A stretch of DNA of 64,000 bases from NCBI RefSeq assembly GCF_048544455.1, contig NC_133538.1:148478422-148542421 (forward strand). Reading direction: 5' to 3'. Shown here piece by piece: positions 20,843 to 31,795 of the stretch. A model generated the notes under the pieces. It was given only the letters and a program-made list of their open reading frames with translations, was not told the origin of the DNA and made no database searches. The stretch comes from Silene latifolia (Eukaryota > Streptophyta > Magnoliopsida > Caryophyllales > Caryophyllaceae). The stretch's first letter is position 1. The number at the start of each line of letters is the position of its first letter. The position numbers and the translations under genes are program-made.

Positions 20843-22437
20843 CTAGTCTTCCATCATGCTATCATCATCACCACTTCCCTCATGAGAAGTGGTCACATTG
20901 CCACTTTCCTTGTCATTTGCTTCTTCACTTTCTTCCTCATCTTCCTCTTCACCATCCCTTTCTTCTTCACTTGCCTCTTCCTCAATATTATCATCAACTT
21001 CTTCATCATTTCCAACAACCTCATTGTCTCCCACCACGTCCCTAGATGCACCCGGAAATAAGACTTCTCTATCCGCCCAACTAGGCAAAGGAAAAGATGG
21101 ATCAAGGAGTCCTTGCCTAGCTAGATGTAGGAGGGGTGGATATTGAGCCAAATACGCATTTTTCCGATCTTCATGGGCTTGCTTGTGCATTGCTTGCATG
21201 AGGAGAGTCACATAGTCTTTCCCAATTTCAATTCCTTCCGGTTTGAACTCTTCATACTCAAAGGGTTAAGGTGGTATGACAATGGAAGAGGAGGGAGCTT
21301 CAAGATCACCCTTTTGTTGTTGAATGATATACTCGGCTTCTTCGGAAAGGGGAAGTAGATAATTGGTCCGGTGGACGCTTAGGCGACAAATCTTCGAGGG
21401 CAAGGTGAACGATCTAGCTTCACTAGTTAACCATCCATATTTAGTGTCAAGGGGGTTATGAGCAACCCACTTGAACTTGTGAATCATAATATGCATATCA
21501 ATAAGATGGCCACCTTCCTTTGCTTTGTACTTCTTATCCTCATTGAAATTAGGATCAAAGTGCTTGGCTAGGAGTGTGACTAGGCCGCCATTGACAATAA
21601 CGGTTGTGCCCTTCTTCCCATTATCAACATTAAGCCATCTTTCTACCAAGAGCCTCAAAGAATTGTAAGGCTTGGTATGAATTCTTCCGATATTCAAAGC
21701 CGATTCAAGGAGAATAAAGTCAAGTCTTGTGAAATGATTGGTGTCTTTCCTAGCAATTATGGTATTTCCCACAACCTTGTGCCATACTCTTATGCCCGGA
21801 TGATGGACCAAAAGAGCACGACATGCATGAAAATCCTCAAATTTCTTCCAGGAGATTGCCTCCCAAAGAGGCTCGGGGTCATACTTTCCATAATGCTTAA
21901 GATAACTTGATTCATCACTAAGACCCAAAATTTCACCCAATTAGTAAAGGTAATGCGTCTACTAACATTAGCTAGACGAAACTCGAGATTTTCTCTATTC
22001 TCAACTTTGGTGACTTTTAAAGAACTTAAGAATTCCAAGACAAGGGAGGGGTATGTCAATTCCTTTGTTTCAAACAATTTCTCCAACCCCATGGCTTTGA
22101 AAAAGGCTTTTGTTTGTTCAAGAACACCCAATTTTTCCAAGGCATCTTTACATATGAATTTGGTGGATTGAATAGATTTCATAGCAAACTTGACAAAGGT
22201 ATTTCTATGGGTATCGGAAATAAAAGTTACCTCCGGATAATGCAAAAGTTGATTAATTACCGGAGTAGAAGGTGTTGATGGTCCCATAGAAGGTTGTTGT
22301 TGTTGTTGCACTTCCAAGTTTGGTGTTGCCACCACCATAGCCAAAGCTTTCTTTGTTTGAAGAGCCTTTTGCCTTTGTGAGAGTGCCTTAGCCTTTGGTG
22401 CCTTTGTTGCCTTTGTTGCACCCTTAGTCCTTGCCAT
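20843..22437 (-). pseudogene. Athila-1 third (env-position) ORF, broken
   Basis: The ATG at 22437 opens a Lys/Ala-rich N-terminus (MARTKGATKATKAPKAKALS) followed by a domain resembling the 'putative plant transposon protein' family found in the env position of Athila-like elements (KLGVLEQTKAFFKAMGLEKL, NVSRRITFTNW). A one-base loss near 21943 shifts the frame. It resumes as GEILGLSDESSYLKHYGKYD and runs to an in-frame TAA at 21266-21268, then continues in the same frame to 20843 with a strongly acidic tail (EEEASEEERDGEEEDEEESE). I see no signal peptide or membrane segment that would make it a classical envelope protein. Its function is unknown. A palindrome cluster and TATA-like box lie upstream. 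Confidence 0.8.
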
Positions 22438-22735
22438 TGATGAGCTTAACCAAGAAAAGAGTGAAAAATCTTCAATTTGTAGGATGCCCAAATCGATTTG
22501 AAGGTGAAAGGCTTTGCCTTTATGAAAACAAAAATCGACTCAAAGGTTGAAGATTTTGTTCTTGGTTTTGGTTTTTGTTGAAGATGGAGTGATTAATTTG
22601 TTGTTGGAAGGGTGGTTTGATTTGTTTTTGTTGAATGTTGTTGAGGGTTTTTGTTTTTATGATGGAGGGGATGAGGGTTTTGATGTTGTGGGTAGTGTTT
22701 ATGAATGAATGAATGAATGAATGAAAGTGGGAGGG

Positions 22736-22742
22736 TTTTAAA
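22736..22742 (-). promoter_or_regulatory. Possible internal TATA box before env-position ORF
   Basis: The minus strand reads CCTCTTTAAAACCCTCC, about 300 bp upstream of the ATG at 22437. The stretch between is C/A/T-rich with CATT repeats and CAACAACA, the composition of a plant 5' UTR. The palindrome cluster starts directly upstream. This is inferred from sequence only. Confidence 0.45.
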
Positions 22743-22764
22743 GAGGCCGAAAATTTCAAAATGC

Positions 22765-23150
22765 AGGGCAATCCGTGCGGATTAGGCTCAATCCGTGCGG
22801 ATTCTGCTTCTTCTACCTTTGCAAAAGCTCGCCTAAAGACGGGCAGATTTGGTACAATCCGCTCGGATTTGCTGAACACGGGACGGGCGGATTTCTCCAA
22901 AGACGGACGGATTTACGCCCGAGAAATTTGCTTGCTTTTTCATTTGCAAAGATGGGCGTCTTTTCCCGGGACGGACGGATTTGCGGCAGACGGGCGGATT
23001 TTCAAGAATCCGCTCGGATTCTTTAATGATCAAGAAAATTTCAAAATTCAGCTCGATTCAGACGGGCGTCTTTTTCGCGCAGGACGCTCGGATTGCATAA
23101 GACGGGCGGATTCTTGGGAATCCGCTCGGATTCGTCCTCTGTGTACACGG
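22765..23150. repeat. AATCCG-NN-CGGATT palindrome cluster (internal)
   Basis: About 13 sites in 390 bp: full palindromes AATCCGTGCGGATT (two) and AATCCGCTCGGATT (three), plus GACGG(A/G)CGGATT half-sites. It lies between the end of the gag-protease frame (23439) and the env-position ORF (22437), in non-coding DNA. Confidence 0.85.
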
Positions 23151-23438
23151 ATTGATTCCACCCCGTACGCTTTCCCTTTATCATTCTTCCATTATTTCTT
23201 TCAAGTCTTGTGTTCTTCTTTGTGGGGGCACTACTAAGGCATGGATAGCCTAGGCAATTGCCATCCCCACACTAAGGTAAAGCACTACACATCAATTAAA
23301 ATTGTTAGTCCCTCCCTCACTTCTCTCTTTTCATGACAATTATTTTGATCAAAGTAAATAAAAATCCAAAGATGACAAAAATGCAATACAAGAATTGAAA
23401 TGTAAGTTAGGGAGTTAGAAATATTTACAAGTGGTGGT

Positions 23439-26273
23439 TTAGGAAGGACTCCACCAAACTCTCATTCTTGATGAGATGTCAAGGGGCATGTTCAAGGTGT
23501 TGTTGATGTTGCTCAACACCTTGAAAAAGTAATCAAAAGCTTGTTCATTATTATGGTAGAGGTCCTCAATAGACCGTGGCCCTTGTTGTTGATCATGATC
23601 GATGGCATGCCCAATGTAGGGATTAAAAATCCCTTCAAACTCGTCGTCCCAAAGACCACAAACTTCATTGAGTTGATCATTGAAAATCTCTTGCTTAGAT
23701 GGAGACAACTCTCCCAATTTCTTCTCTTGGCCAATGAGGCCATCCTCTTCTTCCTTGGTTGATTTTGATGAGCTTTGCAAGCTCTCCTTGTCATAATTCA
23801 CTTGCTCTTTGAATGGAGCATCTTCAACTTTCTTCCTCCATTGGAGTTCCGATTTCTTCCTTTCATCTTTTCGGCTATAATGATCAATCATGAAACACGG
23901 CTCATGCAAACGAGGAGCTCTCATAGTCTTGTCAAGATTAAAAGTTATGCTTTCATCTCCCACTTCTAGAGTGAGCTCTCCATGTTTCACATCAATCACC
24001 GCACCGGCGGTGTGTAGGAAAGGTCTTCCTAGGATGATTGGAATGTTGGAATTTTCCTCCATATCAACAATGACAAAGTCCACCGGGATGAAAAACTTCC
24101 CAATTCGCACGGGGACATCTTCCCATATCCCTAATGGTGTCTTCGTCGATCTATCGGCCATTTGGAGTGTGATATTGGTGCATTTAAGCTCTCCCATCCC
24201 TAACCTTTTACTCACCGAGTACGGCGTGACACTCACACTAGCCCCTAGATCACATAAGGCTTTGTTGATCGTTGTGTCGCCAATGGTACACGGTATTGAG
24301 AAGCTTCCCGGATCCTTTAACTTTGGAGGTGAACTCCCTTGAAGTATTGCACTACTCACCTTAGTGAAGGCGATAGTCTCAAGTTTCCGGATCGACTTCT
24401 TCTTTGTGAGGATATCTTTCATATACTTCGCATAGGCCGGAACGTGATTGATTAATTCCGTGAAAGGAATTGAGACTTCTAAATTCTTCACAATTTCCAT
24501 GAACTTTCCAAGTTGATCATCAAATTTGGGCTTGGCTTGACGACTTGGAAAAGGAAGTCTAATCATAATGGGCTCCTTCTCTTTGGCCTTTTCTTCACTT
24601 TTCTTTGAACTTTCTTCTTTTGTTGATTCTCCATCTTTGGAGTTTTGCACAATTTCTTCCTTTTCACTAGCTTCCACAACTTCATCCTCAACTTGCTTCT
24701 TTGGTGCTTCATACCTTGTACCACTTCTCAAGTGAATGACACTAACCGTTTCATGTCTAGGGGGATTACTTTGAGGTGGTAATTGCCCCTTTTGTCTTTG
24801 TGAGCTTGAAGATGCTAGTTGAGTCAATTGTGTTTCCAACATCTTGGTGTGAGCTAGAATGTTGTTGATGGTGGTTTCCTTTGCTTGGCTATCTTTTTGC
24901 ATTTGGGTGAAAAATTCTTGTTGATTCTTTTGCATTTGGAGGACCGCTTTTTGGACATCAAAACCTTGGTCATTTTGGTGATTGTATGGATTTTGATTTT
25001 GGTAACCTTGGTTTTGATTGTAAAAGGGTCTTTGATTTTGGTTTCTCATGGGTGGTGGAGTGTATGTTGTTTGAGGGTTTTGAACATTTTGGCTTTTGTA
25101 TGAGAGATTTGGATGGAACTTGGTGTTCTCATTGTAAAAATTGGAATAAGGGGTACCACTCTTGTAAGCTTGGAAAGCATTAACTTGTTCGGTTGTTCCC
25201 CTACACTCACTTAAGTCATGACCCAAAGTTCCACAATTCTCACATATCCCACATGGGATTGATGAGGATGCCGTCATGGCATTGACATGATGCTTCGATG
25301 ATTTTGAGTTTTCCTCAAGTCTAGCCATAGCTTGTTCAAACTTCAAGTTGATTGTGTCAATGTGAGCACTAAGTTGAGCACCCAATTGAGTAACGGAGTC
25401 CACTTCATGCTTTCCTCCTCTGGTAGCCTTGCGAGGTCTACTATATTGTGAGTTATGGACCGCCATTTCCTCAATCTTGTTCCATGTTTGATTGTCATCA
25501 ACTTCGGTGAACATTCCATTTGATCCCATATTGAGAATGTTCCTAGAATCTTCATATAAACCATTCCAAAATTATTGCACCAAAAACCATTCGCTAAGTC
25601 CATGGTGAGGACATGAGCGACAAATACCTTTAAACCGCTCCCAAGCTTCATACAAAGACTCTTCATCCCTTTGCTTAAAACTCGTAATTTGAGCTCTTAG
25701 CATGTTGGTCTTTTCCGGTGGGTAGAATTTTTTGTAGAAAGCTAGAGCCAACTTCTTCCAAGAATCTATTCCAAGGGTGGCCTTATCAAGGCCCTTCAAC
25801 CATTGCCTTGCGGTGCCGATTAAGGAAAAAGGAAATAAGACCCATCTAATTTGGTCTTGAGTCACGCCCGTTTGAGAGATAGCATCACAATAATCGCAAA
25901 CGGTTTCCATATGAGAATGAGGATCCTCACTAGGCATCCCCCCAAATTGGCTCCTCTCAACTAGTTGGATGAAGGCGGACTTGGCAATAAAATTTCCGGT
26001 GAGATGTTGCGGTGTAGGAGTACCATTTGGTAGATTATCCTCGGTGGGTACGGAGTGTGACGAGAATTTTGGCATTGTAGGTGGATTTTGTGGGGTATTG
26101 TGTAATGGGTTTTCTTCTCCTTCTATTGCGAAAGGATTGACAAACTCACTAGTGGGTTGAACAACTTCACCAACACCTCTCAAATTCCTCCTAACAAGTC
26201 TCCTATTGTTCGTCAAGGTTCTTTCGATTTCACGGTCAAAAGGTAACAAATCACTTTGTAACCTTCTAGACAT
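23439..26273 (-). pseudogene. Athila-1 gag-protease frame with one nonsense codon
   Basis: The ATG at 26273 (MSRRLQSDLLPFDREIER) opens a gag frame with a retrotransposon-gag domain (IRWVLFPFSLIGTARQWLKG, WERFKGICRSCPHHGLS). An in-frame TAA at 25572-25574 (probably from CAA) stops it. The same frame continues from 25571 to 23439. After the stop come a CCHC knuckle CENCGTLGHDLSEC (about 25205-25244), a Q/N-rich linker, and an Athila-type protease with DLGAS (24237-24251) and PIILGRPFLHTAGAVID. It ends VWWSPS-stop with no reverse transcriptase following. In the family this protein packages element RNA and matures gag-pol. Confidence 0.88.
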
Positions 26274-26391
26274 GCAAAATATCAAACAACTCAAAAACAA
26301 TTAGAACAAACCTTGAGGAGTTTTACTTCCTCAAGATGAAGAAAGACACAACTAATAACAAAAAGAAGAAATCTAAATCAAACAAACACCG

Positions 26392-26409
26392 TCCCCGGCA
26401 ACGGCGCCA
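26392..26409 (-). other. Athila-1 primer-binding site (tRNA-Asp type)
   Basis: The minus strand reads TGGCGCCGTTGCCGGGGA, four bases downstream of the right LTR. This is the primer site typical of Athila-like elements. Confidence 0.9.
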
Positions 26410-27503
26410 TTTTTGATCGGTCCGTTTCGTATTCACAAATAAATAGATGTGGTCGTTGGTCACGGTCGAATCAAAACACAATTTATAGCTTAACAAGCAA
26501 CTCTACAATTAGTAAAGAGGCAAGTAAAGGTCGGATCCTAAGGGACGGGAGTTGAAATGAGATTTCTATTGTAACTAGCGGTGTCTAAGGGGTGTCACAA
26601 ATTGGGTTGATGTAGAAGGTTACTAAACTAGAATAACAATGAAAATAAACAAGCAAGATGAATAAAAAGGGGTGTAAACAATTGATTAAAGGCACTAGGG
26701 TGTCATGGGATCATAGGGGAATCATGGGTTATGATCATACAAACATGTTCTCAAATTATAAGCAAGCAATTATTGCTGTGATGGATTGAGTTGGGTTATA
26801 TCTTACAATCCTAGGAAAGTTTGGGTCCCGGAGCCGAATCGATTAGATTGTACAACACCTACAAGTCGACTTAATCTTCCCTACTCAACAACATGCATGG
26901 TCTAATGAGACTCGAGTTGGGTTATGTCTTACAAGTCTCATTGAAAAGATAGGAGATGATAGTAAATGCAAGGATTCATAGGCTTAGCATTTCATCAAGT
27001 ATAACATGTGCATGAGTTAAGATCAAAACAAGCAAGCAAATAAAGCATGAAAGCATATTAATTTAAGCATGAATCATTCCCCATGTTGGTTTCCCCTAAT
27101 CACCCATTAACCCTAGCTAAGAGACTACTCACTCATTATCATGTTGATCATGCTAGCAAGGTTGTCAATCATACTAACAATATGAAACATGATGAATAAA
27201 TGAAAGTAATTAACAATAATTAAAAAGGGATTAAGAGATTATACCTACTAATGATTCCAATAATAAAGCAAGAATAATAGAAGTACTTGAATGCTAGATT
27301 GAGAGGTTGTCAATCTCCCAATAATAACCCAAATAATCTTCAATTACCCAAAATAAAGGATGAACAAAAGAGAGATTAAAGAACTAAAACTTGGATTAAA
27401 ACTTGATTAATACTTGATTACAATATTGAAGAGAGTTTTGATTGATATTAACTACACTAATTATTGATAAGAAGAACATGCTCCTCTAATTAGCCTAATG
27501 GGG

Positions 27504-27513
27504 TATTTATAGT
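27504..27513 (-). promoter_or_regulatory. TATA-like box, Athila-1 right LTR
   Basis: ACTATAAATA on the minus strand, about 140-310 bp downstream of the palindrome cluster. It is the likely promoter of the element's full-length RNA. Confidence 0.6.
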
Positions 27514-27649
27514 GAAAATTAGGGAGGATGCATTAGGGTTAACTAAGGGCTAAACTAGTAATTACACTTTTAAGTTGAGCAAGGAGGACCCGGTATTTTC
27601 TGAGAGAAGGGCTTCTCTTTTCGTAGCTTGAAGAAGGCAATCCGTCTTT

Positions 27650-27825
27650 GTGAAGAAATCCGGGCGGAATAAGGTCGGGACGGCGGATTTGGCGATGGAA
27701 TCGAGCGGATTCTCGGGGAATCCGGACGGATTGTTGAGGGGAATCCGAGCGGATTCTCGCAAGGGACGCTTCGGATTTATGCAGACGGACGGATTTCGGC
27801 AATCCGCTCGGATTGTCATCAAAGA
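27650..27825. repeat. AATCCG-NN-CGGATT palindrome cluster (right LTR)
   Basis: Same block as 18390-18575, with AATCCGGACGGATT, AATCCGAGCGGATT, AATCCGCTCGGATT and GACGGACGGATT. The two LTR copies differ here far more than elsewhere, mainly by single-base indels in G or C runs. Confidence 0.8.
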
Positions 27826-28162
27826 TAGTAACTTCTTCTTTTTCTTCCCTTTTCTTCATAAATTCCTTGGGGATTTCCTTGGGGACTCAAGGATCTTTCC
27901 TCAACATTGCTCTTCTACTATGGTATGTACAAAGGCCTTCTAATCTTGTCTCTCCTTGATGCTTGGTCATTGGATTCGATCAATTTAGTCTTGTTTTGCC
28001 ATGAAAATGCAAGATTCTTACTCCTTTCCTACCAAGGGATCAAAATCTCAAAGAATATGCAAAACAAAGAACTAAAGATAAGAAATGACCCAAATAAGCA
28101 CTAAAAAGCATGGAAATAAGGCTAATTCGGGGGCTAAATATGCGCCAATTATGGTCACATCA

Positions 28163-28355
28163 GCGTAGTAAATTGTAATGTTAAGGTTTAAATTTAATCG
28201 GTTGACAATGTAATAAAACCGTTATTTCAGTTAAAGTTATTAAAGTACTTTGGTTGTTTTAATTTGTATCATTTACCTCGGGCAACCGAGATGGTAACAG
28301 CTCCTTTTATCAAGGAAGGCCTAATTAAGGCTCTTGGATAAATGGGGGTGTTACA
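28163..28355 (+). repeat. Array LTR L0, right piece
   Basis: Resumes L0 after Athila-1 with target copy GCGTA and runs to the LTR end GGGGGTGTTACA. Confidence 0.88.
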
Positions 28356-30191
28356 AAGTTCTACCAGAGCAAAACGATCCTCAGACCTAACGAATGAATA
28401 ATAATTTACTTAGGATGTGTCTAAATACAATGAACCCCGGTTAGGAACTACTAGGTGCCCCTCTTAGTGCGGTTAAGAAGGCGCCCTTAATTTGTACCAT
28501 GGCCCTCTCAGTTTTGAACCGGGTACCCTGAGAGAAAATTTGAGTGGGGTAGTTATAAGGAGGTATACATTATATTTGAATGTTTTGATATAAATTTTAC
28601 TAATATTATTGTAGGGTGGATTACGGTAAGTATTGTGAATGAAATGATAGCTTGACCATGTGTATTTATGATGGAGTTTGATATCATTGTTGGATAAGAT
28701 GAGAATTGGATGGGGAATGAGATGTCCAATTGTTTTGATTATGGCATGAACTTAATTGTGGCATTGATATTGATTATGTGGTTGGATGTTGTGTGACAGT
28801 AGTATCATGTCTAGCGATAAGCGGTTATGTGAATCCCGAAGCCATGCTATCGACAATATTATGAAGTGATTAAACTTGTGATAGGAATGCTTTAAAATAA
28901 ATGCTAGTCGTGTATGAAGTTGATGACCAAGTTGTGTTGATACAAGTATAGGAGGGTGTTAATGAGGGCTTGTGACCTAGTAAAAAGGAACCTAGAGCTG
29001 AACCTTATTCCGTCAGATTTTTATTCCTACTTGATTTAGTTGCCGTTTGACTTATGTTTATCGTCTATGGTCGAAATTTTATGAGTGATAACCCAGTAAG
29101 TTAGCTTTCTAATATCGTTGGTTTCAAGTTTAAAAGTTTTACAGTTTGGGAGAAATAAATATTTTAGTGGACAGTGGTCAGAATGTCCCTGTACAGTTAA
29201 GTTTTTCGACAAACGATTTTGTAAAATTTCTCATTTAGTTTGTACTTAAGATGTTTGCCTAATTCCAACTCCACTGTTTAAAAGATTTGTATATGTTTCT
29301 AAATTGATAAGCCACGTTACAAGATAATATTTTGACATTTTATATTGATTTTTACAATTTGACCTAAGATTCTGACAAGTTGATGTAAAATTTCTGTTTC
29401 GACTAAATAAATTGTAAAATGCATTATAAATTGACCTTATGAGTTTTTGACTTGATTCTTTCTCTCATGAATTTTTAACTCTCTGTATTTTTTAGGAAGT
29501 ATAAGTACTCAAGGAGTAACTAAGTTATTATTTATTAACGATTTTTGAAAATTGTACTATGTCTTGTTATTCTTGAAAATGGAAGTTTTATGCCAATGTT
29601 TCTAAAAGTTATTTTATCATCTCTTGATATTTTGGTGTTGTAAATTATGTGAAGTAGAATGACATGTCTAGTGATATGCGGAATGTGTTGCCCTAAGCCT
29701 ATATATTTACAGTAAATGCATGCATGTTTAATATTAGATGTCGTTCGTAAGAAATAAACGCGCAAGTAGTAAGATTAAAATAATGTTAGTTCGAATATAC
29801 TATACAATGTCGGTTTGTTGTCAAAGTAATTCAGATATTGTTTTTATCTATTTACCCATTAATCTATGTTATATTAAAAATGGTAGTTGTTTTATGTTAC
29901 AAGGTGTATTGCATGTTCTTGTGATTTTGCAATAAATGGTTTACATATCTCCGTTGTTTGGAATCTCGAACTTCGAGGATGAAGTTAATTTTTAGGGGGA
30001 AGGAATGTGATACTATAAATATTTTGAATTACTGTTGTGGCACTTTTGATAAGTTGGTATAGTTGATAGTAATAATAGGATAATTGTATTACCACAAGTT
30101 GGAATGGTGCTCAGGAGTGGATGTTTATAGAGGTTGTTATACGTATTTATGGGTGAACTTCGGGACGAAGTTCATTTTGAGGGGGGAAGAC
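28356..30191 (+). mobile_element. Array internal domain I0, non-coding
   Basis: The primer site is mutated here (AAGTTCTACCAGAGC against AAGTGGTATCAGAGC in I1). There is no gag or pol domain; the short open frames are not conserved coding. Two purine-tract regions occur near its end, TTTTTAGGGGGAAGG (29989-30003) and GAGGGGGGAAGAC (30179-30191). Each is preceded by a GAACTTCG(A/G)GGAC-type remnant of a polyprotein C-terminus. Confidence 0.85.
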
Positions 30192-31795
30192 TGTAATACC
30201 CCGTATTTTTGATGGTATTTATAATTACGAGTTGGGAATTTTAATGATTAGTAATAACATTTATAATTGATAAATGGAATTAAGACGATGAATATAATAA
30301 AAATAATAAATGAGTCGGGATTTGTTAATTGGACCATGTGCTAGTTACTCGTGTAGCCTAAGAAAGATAGTAATAGTATATGTATGTAATTGTATAATAG
30401 TAATAATAAGAGTAATTGTATTATATTAATAATATGGTAAATTACATATTTCCTAATTAATTTCTTATAACCTTAACCTACCTATATAAATAGAAGAAAC
30501 TATAGACCTTATTGTTCACAAAAATATGAATAATTCATAAGGGAGGAGATATAGAAGAAAGAAGAAGGAGAATTAGATTTAATTATTGTCTTAAGGTAAG
30601 TCCGTCTTATAATTTAATGTATTGATTTTATAACCTTCATAACTCGCTTTCTAGACCTATGTAAGTTTAGCCGTGACCGTGACCATGACCATGACCGTGG
30701 ACCACCAGGGAATGACCTAAACCACCATTGACCACCGCTGACTGATGGGAGAGGGGTGTTTGAAGGCGGGTTTCGTGGGTGGCTGGGTAATATTGCACCG
30801 TGGGTTTAAACGGGTTTGAGCCCTTATTTGGGATGTGACTCACCTGGGTTTGGTAGGGATGGGTCAGGGTGGTTGGGTCGACCATGGTGGTGGCGTTGGG
30901 GTGGTTAGAGGCGGTGTTTGGTACGATGCTTGCCAGAATTTCGACTTAGGGTAGAATTATAGTTTAAACACGATGGAACCCATTTAATACTTGGGACTTG
31001 ACCTAGGGTTGGTAGGGTGGTCTATGGGCTGGGAATCCGGCATCGTGGGGTTGTTGGTGTAGCTAAAGGTGCGACCTTTGGAAGTGGTTTGGCCGGAAAT
31101 CAAAAAACAGGGGAAGGTTTTGGGTTTGTGGCTGCGGTTAATTAACACGGTGTTTGTGGTTGTTCTGGGCGTTTTCAAGGGGGAGTTGACACCATCACTG
31201 GAACTGCCGTGAGCCGGTTTTGGCAATGGTGGTGGCCATTGGCGGCGTGGGGACCTGTGGTGGTCGTGGTTGTTGTGTTTAGTGTAGGCTATGATGTCGG
31301 GTTTTGTGGGTGTCGAGTATAAAGCACGGTTGTGTGGGGTAGTGTGGTTGTGTCGTGGGTAGTTGGTGGTGGTTATACGTCACGGTGGAGGTCGGTGGTA
31401 GTCTGTTGTGGTGGTGGTGGTCGTGAATAGTGGTTTAACCGTGAGTTTATATAGGTTGCGTTGAGTTCGGGTTCGTATTTTGTGGTATTGTATTGTGGCG
31501 TAGTTTGGTGACCACATGTGGTGTCGAGGAGTTGTGTTCGGGCTGTGGCTAGGCTGACGGCCGTGGAGGCTCTCGGTGGTATGGGTGGCTGGTCATGGTG
31601 GTTGTTGGATTTGAGTTTGGTACATGGTTGAAGGGAGGTCTCACAGGTTGTGATTGGGATTTATAGGGAGGTGTTTGGTGTGGTATTACACGTTAGTGAC
31701 TTCCAAACATTATTTTATTGTTGTTGTTGATTATTGTTAGACGGGTTTTGAAGATTAGTTTATTCATGGGTTTGGTCGATTTAAGACGGGTTTAT
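30192..31795 (+). repeat. Array LTR L1, left piece
   Basis: Starts TGTAATACCCCGTATTTT. The TATA box CCTATATAAATAG is at 30481-30493, and a splice-donor-like AAGGTAAGT is at 30593-30601. A hexamer repeat (CCGTGA/CCATGA)n lies at 30671-30700, followed by a G-rich segment to about 31700. It ends in TTTAT (31791-31795), the target duplication of Athila-2. Confidence 0.88.

Larger units (their letters stand above)
17162..28162 (-). mobile_element. Athila-1: Athila-type gypsy element lacking pol
   Basis: An 11,001-bp minus-strand element with two LTRs of about 1.75 kb and a perfect target duplication GCGTA (17157-17161 and 28163-28167). Reading from the right: LTR, tRNA-Asp-type primer site, gag-protease frame, palindrome cluster, env-position ORF, long non-coding 3' part, purine tract, LTR. 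No RT, RNase H or integrase is present: the protease frame ends at 23439 and the next ORF starts at 22437. It is a non-autonomous derivative that would need an active Athila relative. Confidence 0.92.
26414..28162 (-). repeat. Athila-1 right LTR (5' LTR of the element)
   Basis: 1749 bp, TG...CA on either strand. It contains the palindrome cluster (27650-27825) and a TATA-like box (27504-27513) in the order expected for U3. It is followed by target copy GCGTA (28163-28167). Confidence 0.92.

Noticed and set aside
20843..22437. True viral envelope gene
   Set aside because: Only the position matches env. No signal peptide, glycoprotein-like region or membrane segment is visible, so it is described as an env-position ORF of unknown function.
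22765..23150. Regular short palindromes considered as a CRISPR array
   Set aside because: Plant nuclear context, irregular spacing, degenerate units and no cas genes; they belong to a retrotransposon.
30667..31226. His/Gly- and Pro-rich minus-strand frames in array LTRs
   Set aside because: They recur only as shadows of the G-rich LTR segment, with stops and frame changes between copies, and have no domain.
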